Of a stretch of DNA of 64,000 bases, positions 54,141 to 63,528 are shown piece by piece; position 1 is the stretch's first letter, and every line of letters begins with the position of its first letter. Source of the DNA: Streptomyces corallincola (lineage in GTDB: Bacteria; Actinomycetota; Actinomycetes; Streptomycetales; Streptomycetaceae); assembly GCF_019104725.1 (NCBI RefSeq), contig NZ_JAHRXF010000032.1, forward strand, positions 1 through 64,000, read 5' to 3'. Under the pieces are notes generated by a model that made no database searches, was not told the DNA's origin, and saw nothing but the letters and a program-made list of their open reading frames with translations. The position numbers and the translations under genes were made by a program.

Positions 54141-54301
54141 ACGGCACCGGTTCCCTCGCCCGTCCGTTCCGTGGACGTCCGTCCGGATTCACCCGAAAGA
54201 GCGTGAGAAGTCGGAACGTGTGTTCACAGGTCGGTCGTTCATCATCCGTACGGACGCTCGTGTCCGTCGTCGCGTCCGCGCGCTGAGAGGGGGAGGCAGC
54301 A

Positions 54302-54355
54302 GTGACCGCCCACCCGTCGCCCACCACCCTTCCAACGAATGGGCTGCGCCCATGA
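54302..54355 (+). CDS. 17-codon leader ORF overlapping the mrdA start
   Basis: GTG at 54302 is preceded by GGGGGAGG at an ideal distance. The ORF reads VTAHPSPTTLPTNGLRP and its TGA overlaps the mrdA ATG as ATGA. mrdA itself has no ribosome-binding site. Together this looks like a leader peptide whose translation delivers ribosomes to mrdA by termination-reinitiation. It is too short to be a functional protein by itself. Confidence 0.55.
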   Translation: MTAHPSPTTLPTNGLRP

Positions 54356-56604
54356 CCAATATCCCTGAGACGGGTAGGACCCCGAGAGTCCAGACCCGGC
54401 TCGTCGTCATCCAGATCCTCGTCCTCTCCCTGCTCGGCACGCTCGGCGGGCGGCTGTGGTATCTGCAGATCCGTCAGGGCGCCGAGTATCAGAAGGAGGC
54501 GTCGGGCAACCACGTCCAGCAGGTCGTGGATCCGGCCGTGCGCGGCGACATCCTGGACGCCCGCGGTGTCCCCCTCGCGGACAACGAGACCCGGCTCGTG
54601 GTCTCCGCCTCCCGCACCGACCTGCTCAAGCAGCCCGACGACGGCAAGGCCGTGCTGACCAAGCTGGCCGGTGTGCTCGGCCTGCCCGCCGACGAGGTGC
54701 GCCAGAAGGTCCGGCTCTGCGACGCCAAGACCCCCCAGCCCTGCTGGAACGGCTCGCCCTACCAGCCGATCCCGATCACCGACGAGGCCAACGCCAAGCA
54801 GGCCCTGCAGATCCGCGAGCGCGCCGAGGACTTCCCCGGCATCACCGCCGAGCCCGAGGCCGTGCGCCGTTACGGCGGCCCCGGCCGGGCCAACACCTCC
54901 CAGGTGCTCGGCTATCTCTCGCCGGTCACCGACGAGGAGATCCAGAAGGCCAAGGACACCGACTCGCCGTATCTGCGCTCCGACATGGTCGGCCGCTCCG
55001 GTCTGGAGCGGCAGTACGACAAGGTGCTGCGCGGCAAGGCCGGTGTCACGCGGTACGAGGTGGACAACCTCGGCCGGGTCATCGGCAAGGCCAGGTCCGA
55101 CGCGGCCGAGCCCGGTTCCAACCTCGTGACGAGCATCGACTCGCGGGTGCAGCGGGTCGCGGAGTACGAACTGGACAAGGCGATGAAGGTCGCCCGCCAG
55201 CAGTACGACAAGATCACCGGCACCAACTACAAGGCCGACTCCGGTGCCGTCGTCGTGATGGAGGCCAAGACCGGCCGCGTCGTGGCGATGGCCTCCGCGC
55301 CCACCTACGACCCCAACGTCTGGGTCGGCGGCATCTCCGCCAAGGACTACAAGGCCCTCACCGGCAAGAACTCCGACTACCCGCTGCTGAACCGGGCCAT
55401 CCAGGGCCAGGCCGCACCCGGTTCGACGTTCAAGGTCGTCTCCACCGCCGCCGCCGTCGAGGCCGGTTACGTGTGGGACGGCGGCTATCCGTGCACCAGC
55501 TCGTACTCGGTGGGCGGCCAGGTCTTCAAGAACTTCGAGGGCGAGAACTTCGGCCCGATCTCCCTGGGCCGCGCCCTGGAGGTCTCCTGCGACACCGTCT
55601 TCTACGGCCTCGCGGACCGCGAGTGGAAGAAGGACGGCGGGATCAACCCCAAGAAGGGCCAGCCCAAGGACTTCTTCTACAAGGCGGCCCACCAGTTCGG
55701 CCTCGGCAAGGAGACCGGCATCGACCTCCCCAACGAGGTCACCGGCCGCGTCCCGGACCGCCAGTGGAAGCTCGACTACTGGAAGGCCAACAAGGACGCC
55801 TGGTGCAAGTACGGCAAGAAGGGCGGCACCTACGTCCAGGTCATCGCGTACGAGAACTGCCTCGAAGGCAACAAGATGCGCGAGGGCGACTCGATCAACT
55901 ACTCCATCGGGCAGGGCGACACCCTCGTCACCCCGATCCAGGAGGCCGTGATCTACGGCGCCGTCGCCAACGGCGGCACCATGTACCAGCCGACCATCGG
56001 CAAGGCCGTCATCAGCGCCGACGGCAAGACGGTCACGCCGATCCCGCCGACCAAGCGCGGCAAACTCCCCGTCACCAGGGCCACCCTCAAGGGCATGGAC
56101 GACGCCTTCGCCGGTGTCATCACCCGAGGCACCGCCGCCTGGAAGTTCAACGGCTGGCCGCAGGACAAGATCCCGCTGCACGCCAAGACCGGCACCGCCG
56201 AGGTCTACGGCAAGCAGACCACCTCCTGGCTGGCGACCTACTCCAAGGACTACACGGTGATCATGACGATCGCCCAGGCCGGTACGGGTTCCGGAGCCTC
56301 CGGTGAGGCCGTGCGCAACATCTACAGCGCGCTGTACGGCGTGAACGGCGACGGCTCCATCGACGGCAGGCGCGCCCTGCTGCCGCAGCCGCAGACGACG
56401 CTGCCGAAGGTCCGCCCCGACGGCACCGTGGCCGCCCCGAAGATCACCAGCGACCCCGCCAAGGACGTCGAGAAGGCGCAGCAGAACAACACCAGCAACG
56501 GCGCCGACACCCAGCCGCCCGCCTCGACCGCGCCCACCGACAACACCAACAGCAACACCCGCAGGCGCGCGCGCCGCAGGGGAAGCCGGAGGATGCATCC
56601 ATGA
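54352..56604 (+). CDS. mrdA: Class B penicillin-binding protein 2 (peptidoglycan transpeptidase)
   Basis: The 750-aa transpeptidase has an N-terminal membrane anchor (LVVIQILVLSLLGTLGGRLW), a PBP dimerisation domain and the transpeptidase motifs: SxxK in PGSTFKVVS, SxN-type SCDTVFY, and KTG in HAKTGTAEV. A long C-terminal tail is Asn/Thr/Pro-rich and ends in an Arg cluster. It pairs with the SEDS glycosyltransferase RodA, whose gene overlaps its stop as ATGA. In Streptomyces this pair builds spore peptidoglycan. The ATG is coupled to the leader ORF. Confidence 0.94.
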   Translation: MTNIPETGRTPRVQTRLVVIQILVLSLLGTLGGRLWYLQIRQGAEYQKEASGNHVQQVVDPAVRGDILDARGVPLADNETRLVVSASRTDLLKQPDDGKAVLTKLAGVLGLPADEVRQKVRLCDAKTPQPCWNGSPYQPIPITDEANAKQALQIRERAEDFPGITAEPEAVRRYGGPGRANTSQVLGYLSPVTDEEIQKAKDTDSPYLRSDMVGRSGLERQYDKVLRGKAGVTRYEVDNLGRVIGKARSDAAEPGSNLVTSIDSRVQRVAEYELDKAMKVARQQYDKITGTNYKADSGAVVVMEAKTGRVVAMASAPTYDPNVWVGGISAKDYKALTGKNSDYPLLNRAIQGQAAPGSTFKVVSTAAAVEAGYVWDGGYPCTSSYSVGGQVFKNFEGENFGPISLGRALEVSCDTVFYGLADREWKKDGGINPKKGQPKDFFYKAAHQFGLGKETGIDLPNEVTGRVPDRQWKLDYWKANKDAWCKYGKKGGTYVQVIAYENCLEGNKMREGDSINYSIGQGDTLVTPIQEAVIYGAVANGGTMYQPTIGKAVISADGKTVTPIPPTKRGKLPVTRATLKGMDDAFAGVITRGTAAWKFNGWPQDKIPLHAKTGTAEVYGKQTTSWLATYSKDYTVIMTIAQAGTGSGASGEAVRNIYSALYGVNGDGSIDGRRALLPQPQTTLPKVRPDGTVAAPKITSDPAKDVEKAQQNNTSNGADTQPPASTAPTDNTNSNTRRRARRRGSRRMHP

Positions 56605-57797
56605 CCGGCGCAGGCGGCTTCTCCGTCTCCGGATACGGGCCCGAGCGGGCCGGGTGGACCAGGGTCTTCGCCCGGGACTCGCTCGCCCGACGGCTCGACT
56701 GGCCGATGATGCTGGCGGCGCTGGCGCTGTCGCTGATCGGCTCGATGCTGGTCTTCTCCGCCACCCGCAACCGCACCGAGCTGAACCAGGGAGATCCGTA
56801 CTTCTTCCTGCTGCGGCACCTGATGAACCTGGGCATCGGCATCGCGCTGATGATCGCCACCGTCTGGCTCGGACACCGGGTGCTGCGCAACGCGGTGCCG
56901 ATCCTCTACGGCCTGTCGGTGCTGCTGTCCCTGGTGGTGCTGACCCCGCTGGGCGCCACCATCAACGGCCAGCGGAACTGGATCGTCATCGGCGGTTTCT
57001 CGCTCCAGCCCGCCGAGTTCCTGAAGGTCGCCATCATCCTGGGCATGGCGATGCTGCTCTCCGCCCGGGTGGACGCGGGGGACAAGCTGCACCCCGACCA
57101 CCGCACGGTGGTGCAGGCGCTCGGGCTGGCCTCGGTGCCCGTCCTGGTGCTGCTGCTGATGCCCGACCTGGGCTCGGTGCTGGCGATGGTCGCCATCATC
57201 CTGGGCGTACTGCTCGCCTCCGGCGCCTCCAACCGCTGGATTCTCGGCCTGGTCACCGCCGGTGTCCTCGGCTGCGTCGCCATCTGGCAGCTGCACATCC
57301 TCGACGAGTACCAGATCAACCGGTTCGCCGCGTTCGCCAACCCCGACCTCGACCCGGCGGGCGTCGGCTACAACACCAACCAGGCGCGCATCGCCATCGG
57401 CTCCGGCGGGCTGACCGGCTCCGGTCTCTTCCACGGCTCGCAGACCACCGGGCAGTTCGTGCCCGAGCAGCAGACCGACTTCGTGTTCACGGTGGCGGGG
57501 GAGGAGCTGGGCTTCCTCGGCGCCGGGCTGATCATCTTCCTGCTCGGCCTGATCCTCTGGCGGGCCTGCCGCATCGCCCGTGACTCGCCCGAGCTGTACG
57601 GCACGATCGTGGCCGCCGGGATCATCGCCTGGTTCGCCTTCCAGTCCTTCGAGAACATCGGCATGACCCTCGGCATCATGCCGGTCACCGGCCTCCCGCT
57701 GCCCTTCGTGTCGTACGGCGGCTCGTCGATGTTCGCGGTGTGGCTGGCGATCGGGCTGCTCCAGTCCATCAAGGCACAGCGCCCGATGTCGGCCTGA
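56601..57797 (+). CDS. rodA: RodA/FtsW SEDS-family peptidoglycan polymerase
   Basis: The 398-aa membrane protein has about ten helices. SEDS landmarks are GATINGQRNWIVIGGFSLQP, AEFLKVAIILGMAMLL, DFVFTVAGEELGFLGAGLII and the conserved GLPLPFVSYGGSSM. Known in S. coelicolor as sfr. It polymerises glycan strands at the membrane with PBP2. It is translationally coupled to mrdA by ATGA. Confidence 0.94.
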   Translation: MTGAGGFSVSGYGPERAGWTRVFARDSLARRLDWPMMLAALALSLIGSMLVFSATRNRTELNQGDPYFFLLRHLMNLGIGIALMIATVWLGHRVLRNAVPILYGLSVLLSLVVLTPLGATINGQRNWIVIGGFSLQPAEFLKVAIILGMAMLLSARVDAGDKLHPDHRTVVQALGLASVPVLVLLLMPDLGSVLAMVAIILGVLLASGASNRWILGLVTAGVLGCVAIWQLHILDEYQINRFAAFANPDLDPAGVGYNTNQARIAIGSGGLTGSGLFHGSQTTGQFVPEQQTDFVFTVAGEELGFLGAGLIIFLLGLILWRACRIARDSPELYGTIVAAGIIAWFAFQSFENIGMTLGIMPVTGLPLPFVSYGGSSMFAVWLAIGLLQSIKAQRPMSA

Positions 57798-57865
57798 CCG
57801 GCCGGGCTCGGGCGCGCGGGAGAACCCGCGCGCTTGAGCGGGCCGTACGCGGCTACTTTGCAGTC

Positions 57866-59401
57866 ATGACGGACGTGAAGCGGGAGATCGAGCGGAAGTA
57901 CGAGTCCGAGGGCGGTGCCCTGCCCGATCTGACGGGTACCGCGGGGGTGGCCGAGGCGGTCGGCCGGGGCGTGGTCACGCTGGACGCCACCTACTACGAC
58001 ACGGCCGACCGGCGCCTGGCCGCCGCCTCCCTCACCCTGCGCCGCCGCACCGGCGGCGAGGACGCGGGCTGGCATCTGAAGGTGCCGGTGGCGCCCGGTG
58101 TCCGCGACGAGATCCGCGCCCCGCTCTCCGACACGGTGCCCGACCATCTGGCCGCTCTGGTCCGGGCCCGTGTGCGTGCCACCCCGCTGGTGCCGCTGGT
58201 CCGGCTGCGGTCCGCCCGCGAGGTCACCCACCTGCTGGACGCCCGCGGCACGCTGCTCGCGGAGGCGAGCGTGGACACCGTCACCGCGCACCTGCTCACC
58301 GGGGGGAGCGGCGACGCGAGGAGCGGCGGCGGTGCGGGCGCCGAGGTCCACTGGACCGAGATCGAGGTCGAGCTGGCGGACGGCGCCGACCCCCGCGTCC
58401 TCGACAAGCTGGACAAACGGCTGCGCAAGGCGGGCGTACGCCCCGCGAGGTCCGCGTCCAAGCTGGCGCACGCCCTGGAACTGACCGGAGCGGCACCGCA
58501 CCGGCCCGCCGCCCGGCGCGCCCGGCCCGTGACCGCCGGGGACCACGTCCTCGCGTATGTGCGCGCACACCGCGAGGCGCTGCTCGCCCACGACCCCGGA
58601 GTCCGCCGGGACGTACCCGACGCGGTGCACCGGATGCGGGTGGCCACCCGCAGGCTGCGCAGCACCTTCCGCAGTTTCGGCACGGTCCTGGACCCGGCCG
58701 TCACCGGTCCGCTCGCCGCCGAGCTGAAGTGGCTCGCCGGGGAACTGGGCGCCGACCGGGACCAGGAGGTGCTGACCGCCCGGCTGGAAGCGGCCCTCGG
58801 CGCGGTGCCGTCCGCGCTGGTCCTGGGTCCGGTCCGGGAGCGGATCGCCGCCTGGTCCGGCGCCCGGCACGGCAGTGCGCACGGCCACCTCCTGGCGATC
58901 CTGGACTCCGCCCGCTATCTGGGTCTGCTCGACGCCGTGGACGCCCTGCTGGCCGACCCGCCGCTGCGCGGGAAGGGCGCGCGGCAGCCCGGTCCCGTCC
59001 TGGCCGGAGCGGTGGCGAAGGACCTGCGGGCGATCGACCGGCACCTCACCGAGGCGCTGGAGCTGCCGCCCGGCGCCGGACGGGACACCGCGCTGCACGA
59101 GGCCCGTAAGAAGGCCAAGCGCGCCCGGTACGCGGCGGAGGCGGCCGTACCCGCCCTCGGCAGGCCCGCGCGGCGGCTGGCCAAGGCGCTGAAGAAGCTG
59201 ACCGGCGGGCTCGGTGAGCACCAGGACGCGGTCATGGCCCGGCGGACCCTGCGCGAGCTGGCCGCCGTGGCGCACGCGGCGGGGGAGAGCGCGTTCACCT
59301 ACGGGCTGCTGTATGGCAGGGAGGAGGAGCGGTCGGCGCGGGCGGAGGCGCGGGCACCGGAGCTGTGGGGGAAGGTGAGCGGCCGGGCGGCGGCCCTGTA
59401 G
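57866..59401 (+). CDS. CYTH and CHAD domain protein
   Basis: The 511-aa protein has an N-terminal CYTH triphosphate-tunnel domain: the EIERKYE start motif, YYDTADRRLAAASLTLRRRT and WHLKVPV. A C-terminal CHAD helical domain follows, with RMRVATRRLRSTFRSF and the later KKAKRARYAAEAAVPALG helices. CYTH domains bind triphosphates and CHAD domains bind polyphosphate, so a polyphosphate-related role is likely; enzymatic activity cannot be inferred. TACTTT 6 nt before ATG and no ribosome-binding site imply a leaderless mRNA. Confidence 0.9.
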   Translation: MTDVKREIERKYESEGGALPDLTGTAGVAEAVGRGVVTLDATYYDTADRRLAAASLTLRRRTGGEDAGWHLKVPVAPGVRDEIRAPLSDTVPDHLAALVRARVRATPLVPLVRLRSAREVTHLLDARGTLLAEASVDTVTAHLLTGGSGDARSGGGAGAEVHWTEIEVELADGADPRVLDKLDKRLRKAGVRPARSASKLAHALELTGAAPHRPAARRARPVTAGDHVLAYVRAHREALLAHDPGVRRDVPDAVHRMRVATRRLRSTFRSFGTVLDPAVTGPLAAELKWLAGELGADRDQEVLTARLEAALGAVPSALVLGPVRERIAAWSGARHGSAHGHLLAILDSARYLGLLDAVDALLADPPLRGKGARQPGPVLAGAVAKDLRAIDRHLTEALELPPGAGRDTALHEARKKAKRARYAAEAAVPALGRPARRLAKALKKLTGGLGEHQDAVMARRTLRELAAVAHAAGESAFTYGLLYGREEERSARAEARAPELWGKVSGRAAAL

Positions 59402-59471
59402 GAGGGCGGGAGGGGTCCGCCGGGCGGGTTACGCTTGATGGTCACCTCTGTCAGCTCACGAAGGTTTCCCG

Positions 59472-61433
59472 ATGACTGTCGAGTCGGTCTTCCCGCAGCT
59501 CGAAGCACTGCTCCCGCACGTGCAGAAGCCGATCCAGTACGTCGGCGGCGAGCTCAACTCCACGGTCAAGCCCTGGGAGGACTGCGATGTCCACTGGGCG
59601 CTGATGTACCCGGACGCCTACGAGGTCGGGCTGCCCAACCAGGGCGTCATGATCCTCTACGAGGTGCTCAACGAGCAGCGGGGCGTCCTCGCCGAGCGCA
59701 CGTACAGCGTGTGGCCCGACCTGGAGGCCCTGATGCGGGAGCACCGGGTCCCGCAGTTCACCGTGGACAGCCACCGCCCCGTCAAGGCGTTCGACGTGTT
59801 CGGCCTCAGCTTCTCCACCGAGCTGGGCTACACCAACATGCTCACCGCGCTCGACCTGGCGGGTATCCCGCTGGAGTCGAAGGACCGCACCGACGAGGAC
59901 CCGATCGTGCTGGCCGGCGGCCACGCGGCGTTCAACCCGGAGCCGATCGCGGACTTCATCGACGCGGCGATCATCGGTGACGGCGAGCAGGCCGTGCTGG
60001 ACATGACCCGGATCATCCGGGAGTGGAAGGCCGAGGGCCGCCCCGGCGGACGCGAGGAGGTCCTCTTCCGCCTCGCCCGCACCGGCGGGGTGTACGTCCC
60101 GGCGTTCTACGACGTGGAGTACCTCGCGGACGGCCGGATCGCCCGGGTCGTGCCCAAGCGGTCGGGCGTGCCGTGGCGGGTGTCCAAGCACACCGTCATG
60201 GACCTGGACGAGTGGCCGTACCCGAAGCAGCCGCTGGTGCCGCTCGCGGAGACCGTGCACGAGCGGATGTCCGTGGAGATCTTCCGCGGCTGCACGCGCG
60301 GCTGCCGCTTCTGCCAGGCGGGCATGATCACCCGCCCGGTGCGCGAGCGCTCCATCACCGGCATCGGCGAGATGGTCGAGAAGGGCCTGAAGGCGACCGG
60401 CTTCGAGGAGGTCGGCCTGCTCTCGCTGTCCTCCGCCGACCACTCCGAGATCGGTGAGGTCGCCAAGGGCCTCGCGGACCGGTACGAGGACGACAAGATC
60501 GGCCTCTCGCTGCCCTCCACCCGCGTGGACGCGTTCAACGTGGACCTGGCCAACGAGCTGACCCGCAACGGCCGCCGATCCGGCCTGACCTTCGCCCCCG
60601 AGGGCGGCTCCGAGCGGATGCGCAAGGTCATCAACAAGATGGTCTCCGAGGACGACCTGATCCGTACGGTCGCCACCGCGTACGGCAACGGCTGGCGCCA
60701 GGTGAAGCTGTACTTCATGTGCGGCCTGCCCACCGAGACCGACGAGGATGTCCTCCAGATCGCGGACATGGCGACCCGCGTCATCCAGAAGGGCCGCGAG
60801 GTCTCCGGCGCGGGCGACATCCGCTGCACGGTCTCCATCGGCGGGTTCGTGCCCAAGCCGCACACCCCGTTCCAGTGGGCGCCGCAGCTCTCCGCCGAGG
60901 AGACCGACGCGCGCCTGGAGAAGCTGCGCGACAAGATCCGCGGCGACAAGAAGTACGGCCGCTCCATCGGCTTCCGCTACCACGACGGCAAGCCCGGCAT
61001 CGTCGAGGGCCTGCTCTCGCGCGGCGACCGCCGCGTTGGTGACGTGATCCGCGCGGTCTACGAGGACGGCGGCCGGTTCGACGGCTGGCGCGAGCACTTC
61101 TCCTACGACCGCTGGACGGCCTGCGCCGACAAGGCGCTCGCCGCGCACGGCGTGGACGTGGACTGGTACACCACCCGCGAGCGCTCCTACGAGGAGGTCC
61201 TGCCCTGGGACCACCTGGACTCCGGCCTGGACAAGGACTGGCTCTGGGAGGACTGGCAGGACGCCCTCGACGAGACCGAGGTCGATGACTGCCGCTGGAC
61301 GCCCTGCTTCGACTGCGGCGTCTGCCCGCAGATGGACACCCACATCCAGATCGGTCCGACCGGCAAGAAGCTCCTGCCCCTGACGGTCAAGAACGCGGGC
61401 CCCGCCCCGGCGGCGAGCGGGCACGTCCACTGA
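59472..61433 (+). CDS. B12-binding radical SAM protein (TIGR03960 family)
   Basis: The 653-aa protein has an N-terminal cobalamin-binding-like domain (residues about 30-200), then a radical SAM core with cluster cysteines in FRGCTRGCRFCQAG (Cys274, Cys278, Cys281) and a C-terminal region with extra Cys residues (CFDCGVCPQMD). Members are paired with the TIGR03936/DUF2344 protein that lies downstream here (63.5 kb). The family is thought to act on RNA or cofactor substrates, but the reaction is not settled. GAAGG precedes the ATG. Confidence 0.9.
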   Translation: MTVESVFPQLEALLPHVQKPIQYVGGELNSTVKPWEDCDVHWALMYPDAYEVGLPNQGVMILYEVLNEQRGVLAERTYSVWPDLEALMREHRVPQFTVDSHRPVKAFDVFGLSFSTELGYTNMLTALDLAGIPLESKDRTDEDPIVLAGGHAAFNPEPIADFIDAAIIGDGEQAVLDMTRIIREWKAEGRPGGREEVLFRLARTGGVYVPAFYDVEYLADGRIARVVPKRSGVPWRVSKHTVMDLDEWPYPKQPLVPLAETVHERMSVEIFRGCTRGCRFCQAGMITRPVRERSITGIGEMVEKGLKATGFEEVGLLSLSSADHSEIGEVAKGLADRYEDDKIGLSLPSTRVDAFNVDLANELTRNGRRSGLTFAPEGGSERMRKVINKMVSEDDLIRTVATAYGNGWRQVKLYFMCGLPTETDEDVLQIADMATRVIQKGREVSGAGDIRCTVSIGGFVPKPHTPFQWAPQLSAEETDARLEKLRDKIRGDKKYGRSIGFRYHDGKPGIVEGLLSRGDRRVGDVIRAVYEDGGRFDGWREHFSYDRWTACADKALAAHGVDVDWYTTRERSYEEVLPWDHLDSGLDKDWLWEDWQDALDETEVDDCRWTPCFDCGVCPQMDTHIQIGPTGKKLLPLTVKNAGPAPAASGHVH

Positions 61434-61460
61434 CCCTGCGGCCCGCGTGCCCCCGTCCGG

Positions 61461-62663
61461 TCAGGCGGGCGGGAGGCGGGCGTCCAGCCAGTCGAAGACG
61501 CGTTGTTCGAAGAGGGCGCGGCCCATCGGTTCGCAGTGGAGATGGGCGCCCTCCGCCTCCGTGAAGGGGATCAGCTCCTTCGGGCCGGGAAGGGCGTCGT
61601 ACAGCTCGCGGGAGGCGCCCGGCCAGAAGTGCTCGCCCTCGGGTTCGGTCACCAGCAGCGGCGTGGTGACACGGTCCAGGACCGGGGTGAGGTCGTAGCG
61701 GGCGATCTCGGTCAGGAGGTCGTACGGCGAGGTGATGCCGTACGGCTTCGCGCGCCAGCGCCACATCGCGGCGAGCGACGGGTCCGCGCCCAGGGCGCCG
61801 TTCATGACGCGGTCGAAGGTGTCACGGTCGCCGGACTCCCACAGCCCGCGCAGCTCACCGAGCCCCTGCCACCAGCTGTCCGCCACCCGCACCACCCCCG
61901 GATCGGCCACCGCGGCCGCGATCCGGTGCTCGAAGGCCAGCGCGCGCGGCACCCAGTAACCGGCCTGGCTGACCCCGGCCAGCACCAGCCGGGCCGGGTC
62001 CACGTCCGGGCGGGCCAGCAGGTGGTCCACCACGGGGGTGATCACCCGCTCCCAGTCGTACCGGAACGGCACGCCCCGTTCGAACAGCATCGACTGCTGG
62101 CCGGGACCGTCGAACAGCAGCACCCGGTAACCGCGTTCCACCGCCGGAGCGCCCAGCAGCGTCCACGCGGCGCTCATCGGGGCGTCGCTGCCGTTGTTCA
62201 CGATCAGCGTCGGCAGCGGGCCCGGCCGGTCCGGCGGAGAGACGAGGTGTCCGGGGAGCGTCGTGCCCTCGTACGGGACGGCGACCGGTTCGGCGGGCGG
62301 GTCCAGCAGGGCCAGGAAGGCGTCCAGGCACGCCCGGTGATCCGGGAACACCTCCGCGAGCCGCTTCTCCGGCTCCGCCACCGCGTCCACGCCCACCAGC
62401 GCCGTGCCCAGGTACCCGGCCGCGCACAGGAACCCGTCCCGCGCGCTCGCCGTACGGCCCGCCGCCGCGCACCCCTCCGCCCGCTCCCGCACCCGGCGCC
62501 CGAGCCCCGCCCACGCGTCGAACCAGCCCTGCCCGTCCGCGCCCGCCACCGCCGACGCCACGGACAGCACCTCGCCCACGTCGGCGCCGCGCCGCCATGC
62601 CGCGCCGAGGGCGGCCCTGATCTCGTAGTCGAACTGGACGTTCTCGTGGAAACGCAGGCTCAT
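61461..62663 (-). CDS. Alpha/beta hydrolase
   Basis: The 400-aa protein has a helical N-terminal lid-like region and an alpha/beta-hydrolase core. The nucleophile is Ser232 in LAGVSQAGYW (GxSxxG form), the acidic residue is in LLVTEPEGEHFW and the His in TEAEGAHLHCE. This matches FrsA/dipeptidyl-aminopeptidase-like and nicotine-degradation-type hydrolases; the substrate is unknown. It sits in opposite orientation between the two radical-SAM-linked genes, separating the usual pair. ATG follows no strong ribosome-binding site. Confidence 0.82.
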   Translation of the reverse strand: MSLRFHENVQFDYEIRAALGAAWRRGADVGEVLSVASAVAGADGQGWFDAWAGLGRRVRERAEGCAAAGRTASARDGFLCAAGYLGTALVGVDAVAEPEKRLAEVFPDHRACLDAFLALLDPPAEPVAVPYEGTTLPGHLVSPPDRPGPLPTLIVNNGSDAPMSAAWTLLGAPAVERGYRVLLFDGPGQQSMLFERGVPFRYDWERVITPVVDHLLARPDVDPARLVLAGVSQAGYWVPRALAFEHRIAAAVADPGVVRVADSWWQGLGELRGLWESGDRDTFDRVMNGALGADPSLAAMWRWRAKPYGITSPYDLLTEIARYDLTPVLDRVTTPLLVTEPEGEHFWPGASRELYDALPGPKELIPFTEAEGAHLHCEPMGRALFEQRVFDWLDARLPPA

Positions 62664-62837
62664 CGCGGCTCCCGTGGGGGAATCGGCGGCTCCGGTCCTC
62701 TTCACCGTAGGCCGGGCCCCGCGGCACGGCATGCGGGCCGCTGCCCGCGGCAGCACGATGGGGAGAGGGGCGGCCGGAACACCGCACCGTCCCGTCCCAC
62801 CGCCACGGGATTCCCACCCGCCACGGGAGGAGCGTTC

Positions 62838-63443
62838 ATGGTTCAGCAGACCACCGTGCAGGCCCCGGCCGGGAAACGCGCCGGTACCGGCAGCGTGTTC
62901 CTCTCCTTCGTCCCCTGGATCGTCTTCGGCGTGGTGGCGAGCCCCAGCACCTGGAAGTACGCCGCCCTCGCCGCGCTGATCGCCTCCGTCGTGCTCTCCG
63001 GGCGGGACATCGCGCGGGGCCGCGTCCGCGTCCTGGACGTCACGGCCATCGTCTTCTTCGCCGTCGTCACCGCACTCGCCCTCACCCTCGACCGCGCGGA
63101 CCTGCTCTGGCTGGAGACGTACGCGCAGGTCATCTCCAGCGGCCTGGTCGCCGTCGTCGCTCTCGGCTCGCTCGCCGTGGACCCGTTCACCGCGCAGTAC
63201 GCCCGCCAGGAGGTGCCCCGCGAGATGTGGCACTCGCCGGTGTTCGTGCACGTCAACCGGGTGCTGACCTTGGTGTGGGGCGTCGCGTTCGTCCTCATCG
63301 CGCTCTCCACCTGGCTCGCCGTCCGGGTGCCCTCGCTGGACGACTGGCTCAACTGGGTCGTCCCCGTCGCGCTGCTGGTCGGCGCCGTCAAGTTCACCGA
63401 GCGCTACCCGGAGTCGTACAAGGCCCGCGCCCTCGGCCGGTGA
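62838..63443 (+). CDS. Hypothetical membrane protein
   Basis: The 201-aa protein has about six hydrophobic segments (SVFLSFVPWIVFGVVASPST, LDVTAIVFFAVVTALALTLD, VLTLVWGVAFVLIALSTWLA and others) and a charged C-terminus. ATG follows GGGAGGAG, a strong ribosome-binding site. I do not recognise a named family. It may form an operon with the downstream gene, 85 bp away. Confidence 0.75.
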   Translation: MVQQTTVQAPAGKRAGTGSVFLSFVPWIVFGVVASPSTWKYAALAALIASVVLSGRDIARGRVRVLDVTAIVFFAVVTALALTLDRADLLWLETYAQVISSGLVAVVALGSLAVDPFTAQYARQEVPREMWHSPVFVHVNRVLTLVWGVAFVLIALSTWLAVRVPSLDDWLNWVVPVALLVGAVKFTERYPESYKARALGR

Positions 63444-63528
63444 CCGGACGGGCGGCGGGAACCCGGAGGCCGCGCGAGACGTACTCTTGGAAAGAGGTAC
63501 GACCGCATCTCACTGAAGGACAAGGACA

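Noticed and set aside
54118..56598. 826-codon minus-strand frame opposite mrdA
   Set aside because: Antisense shadow of mrdA, Val/Gly/Leu/Asp-biased without domains.
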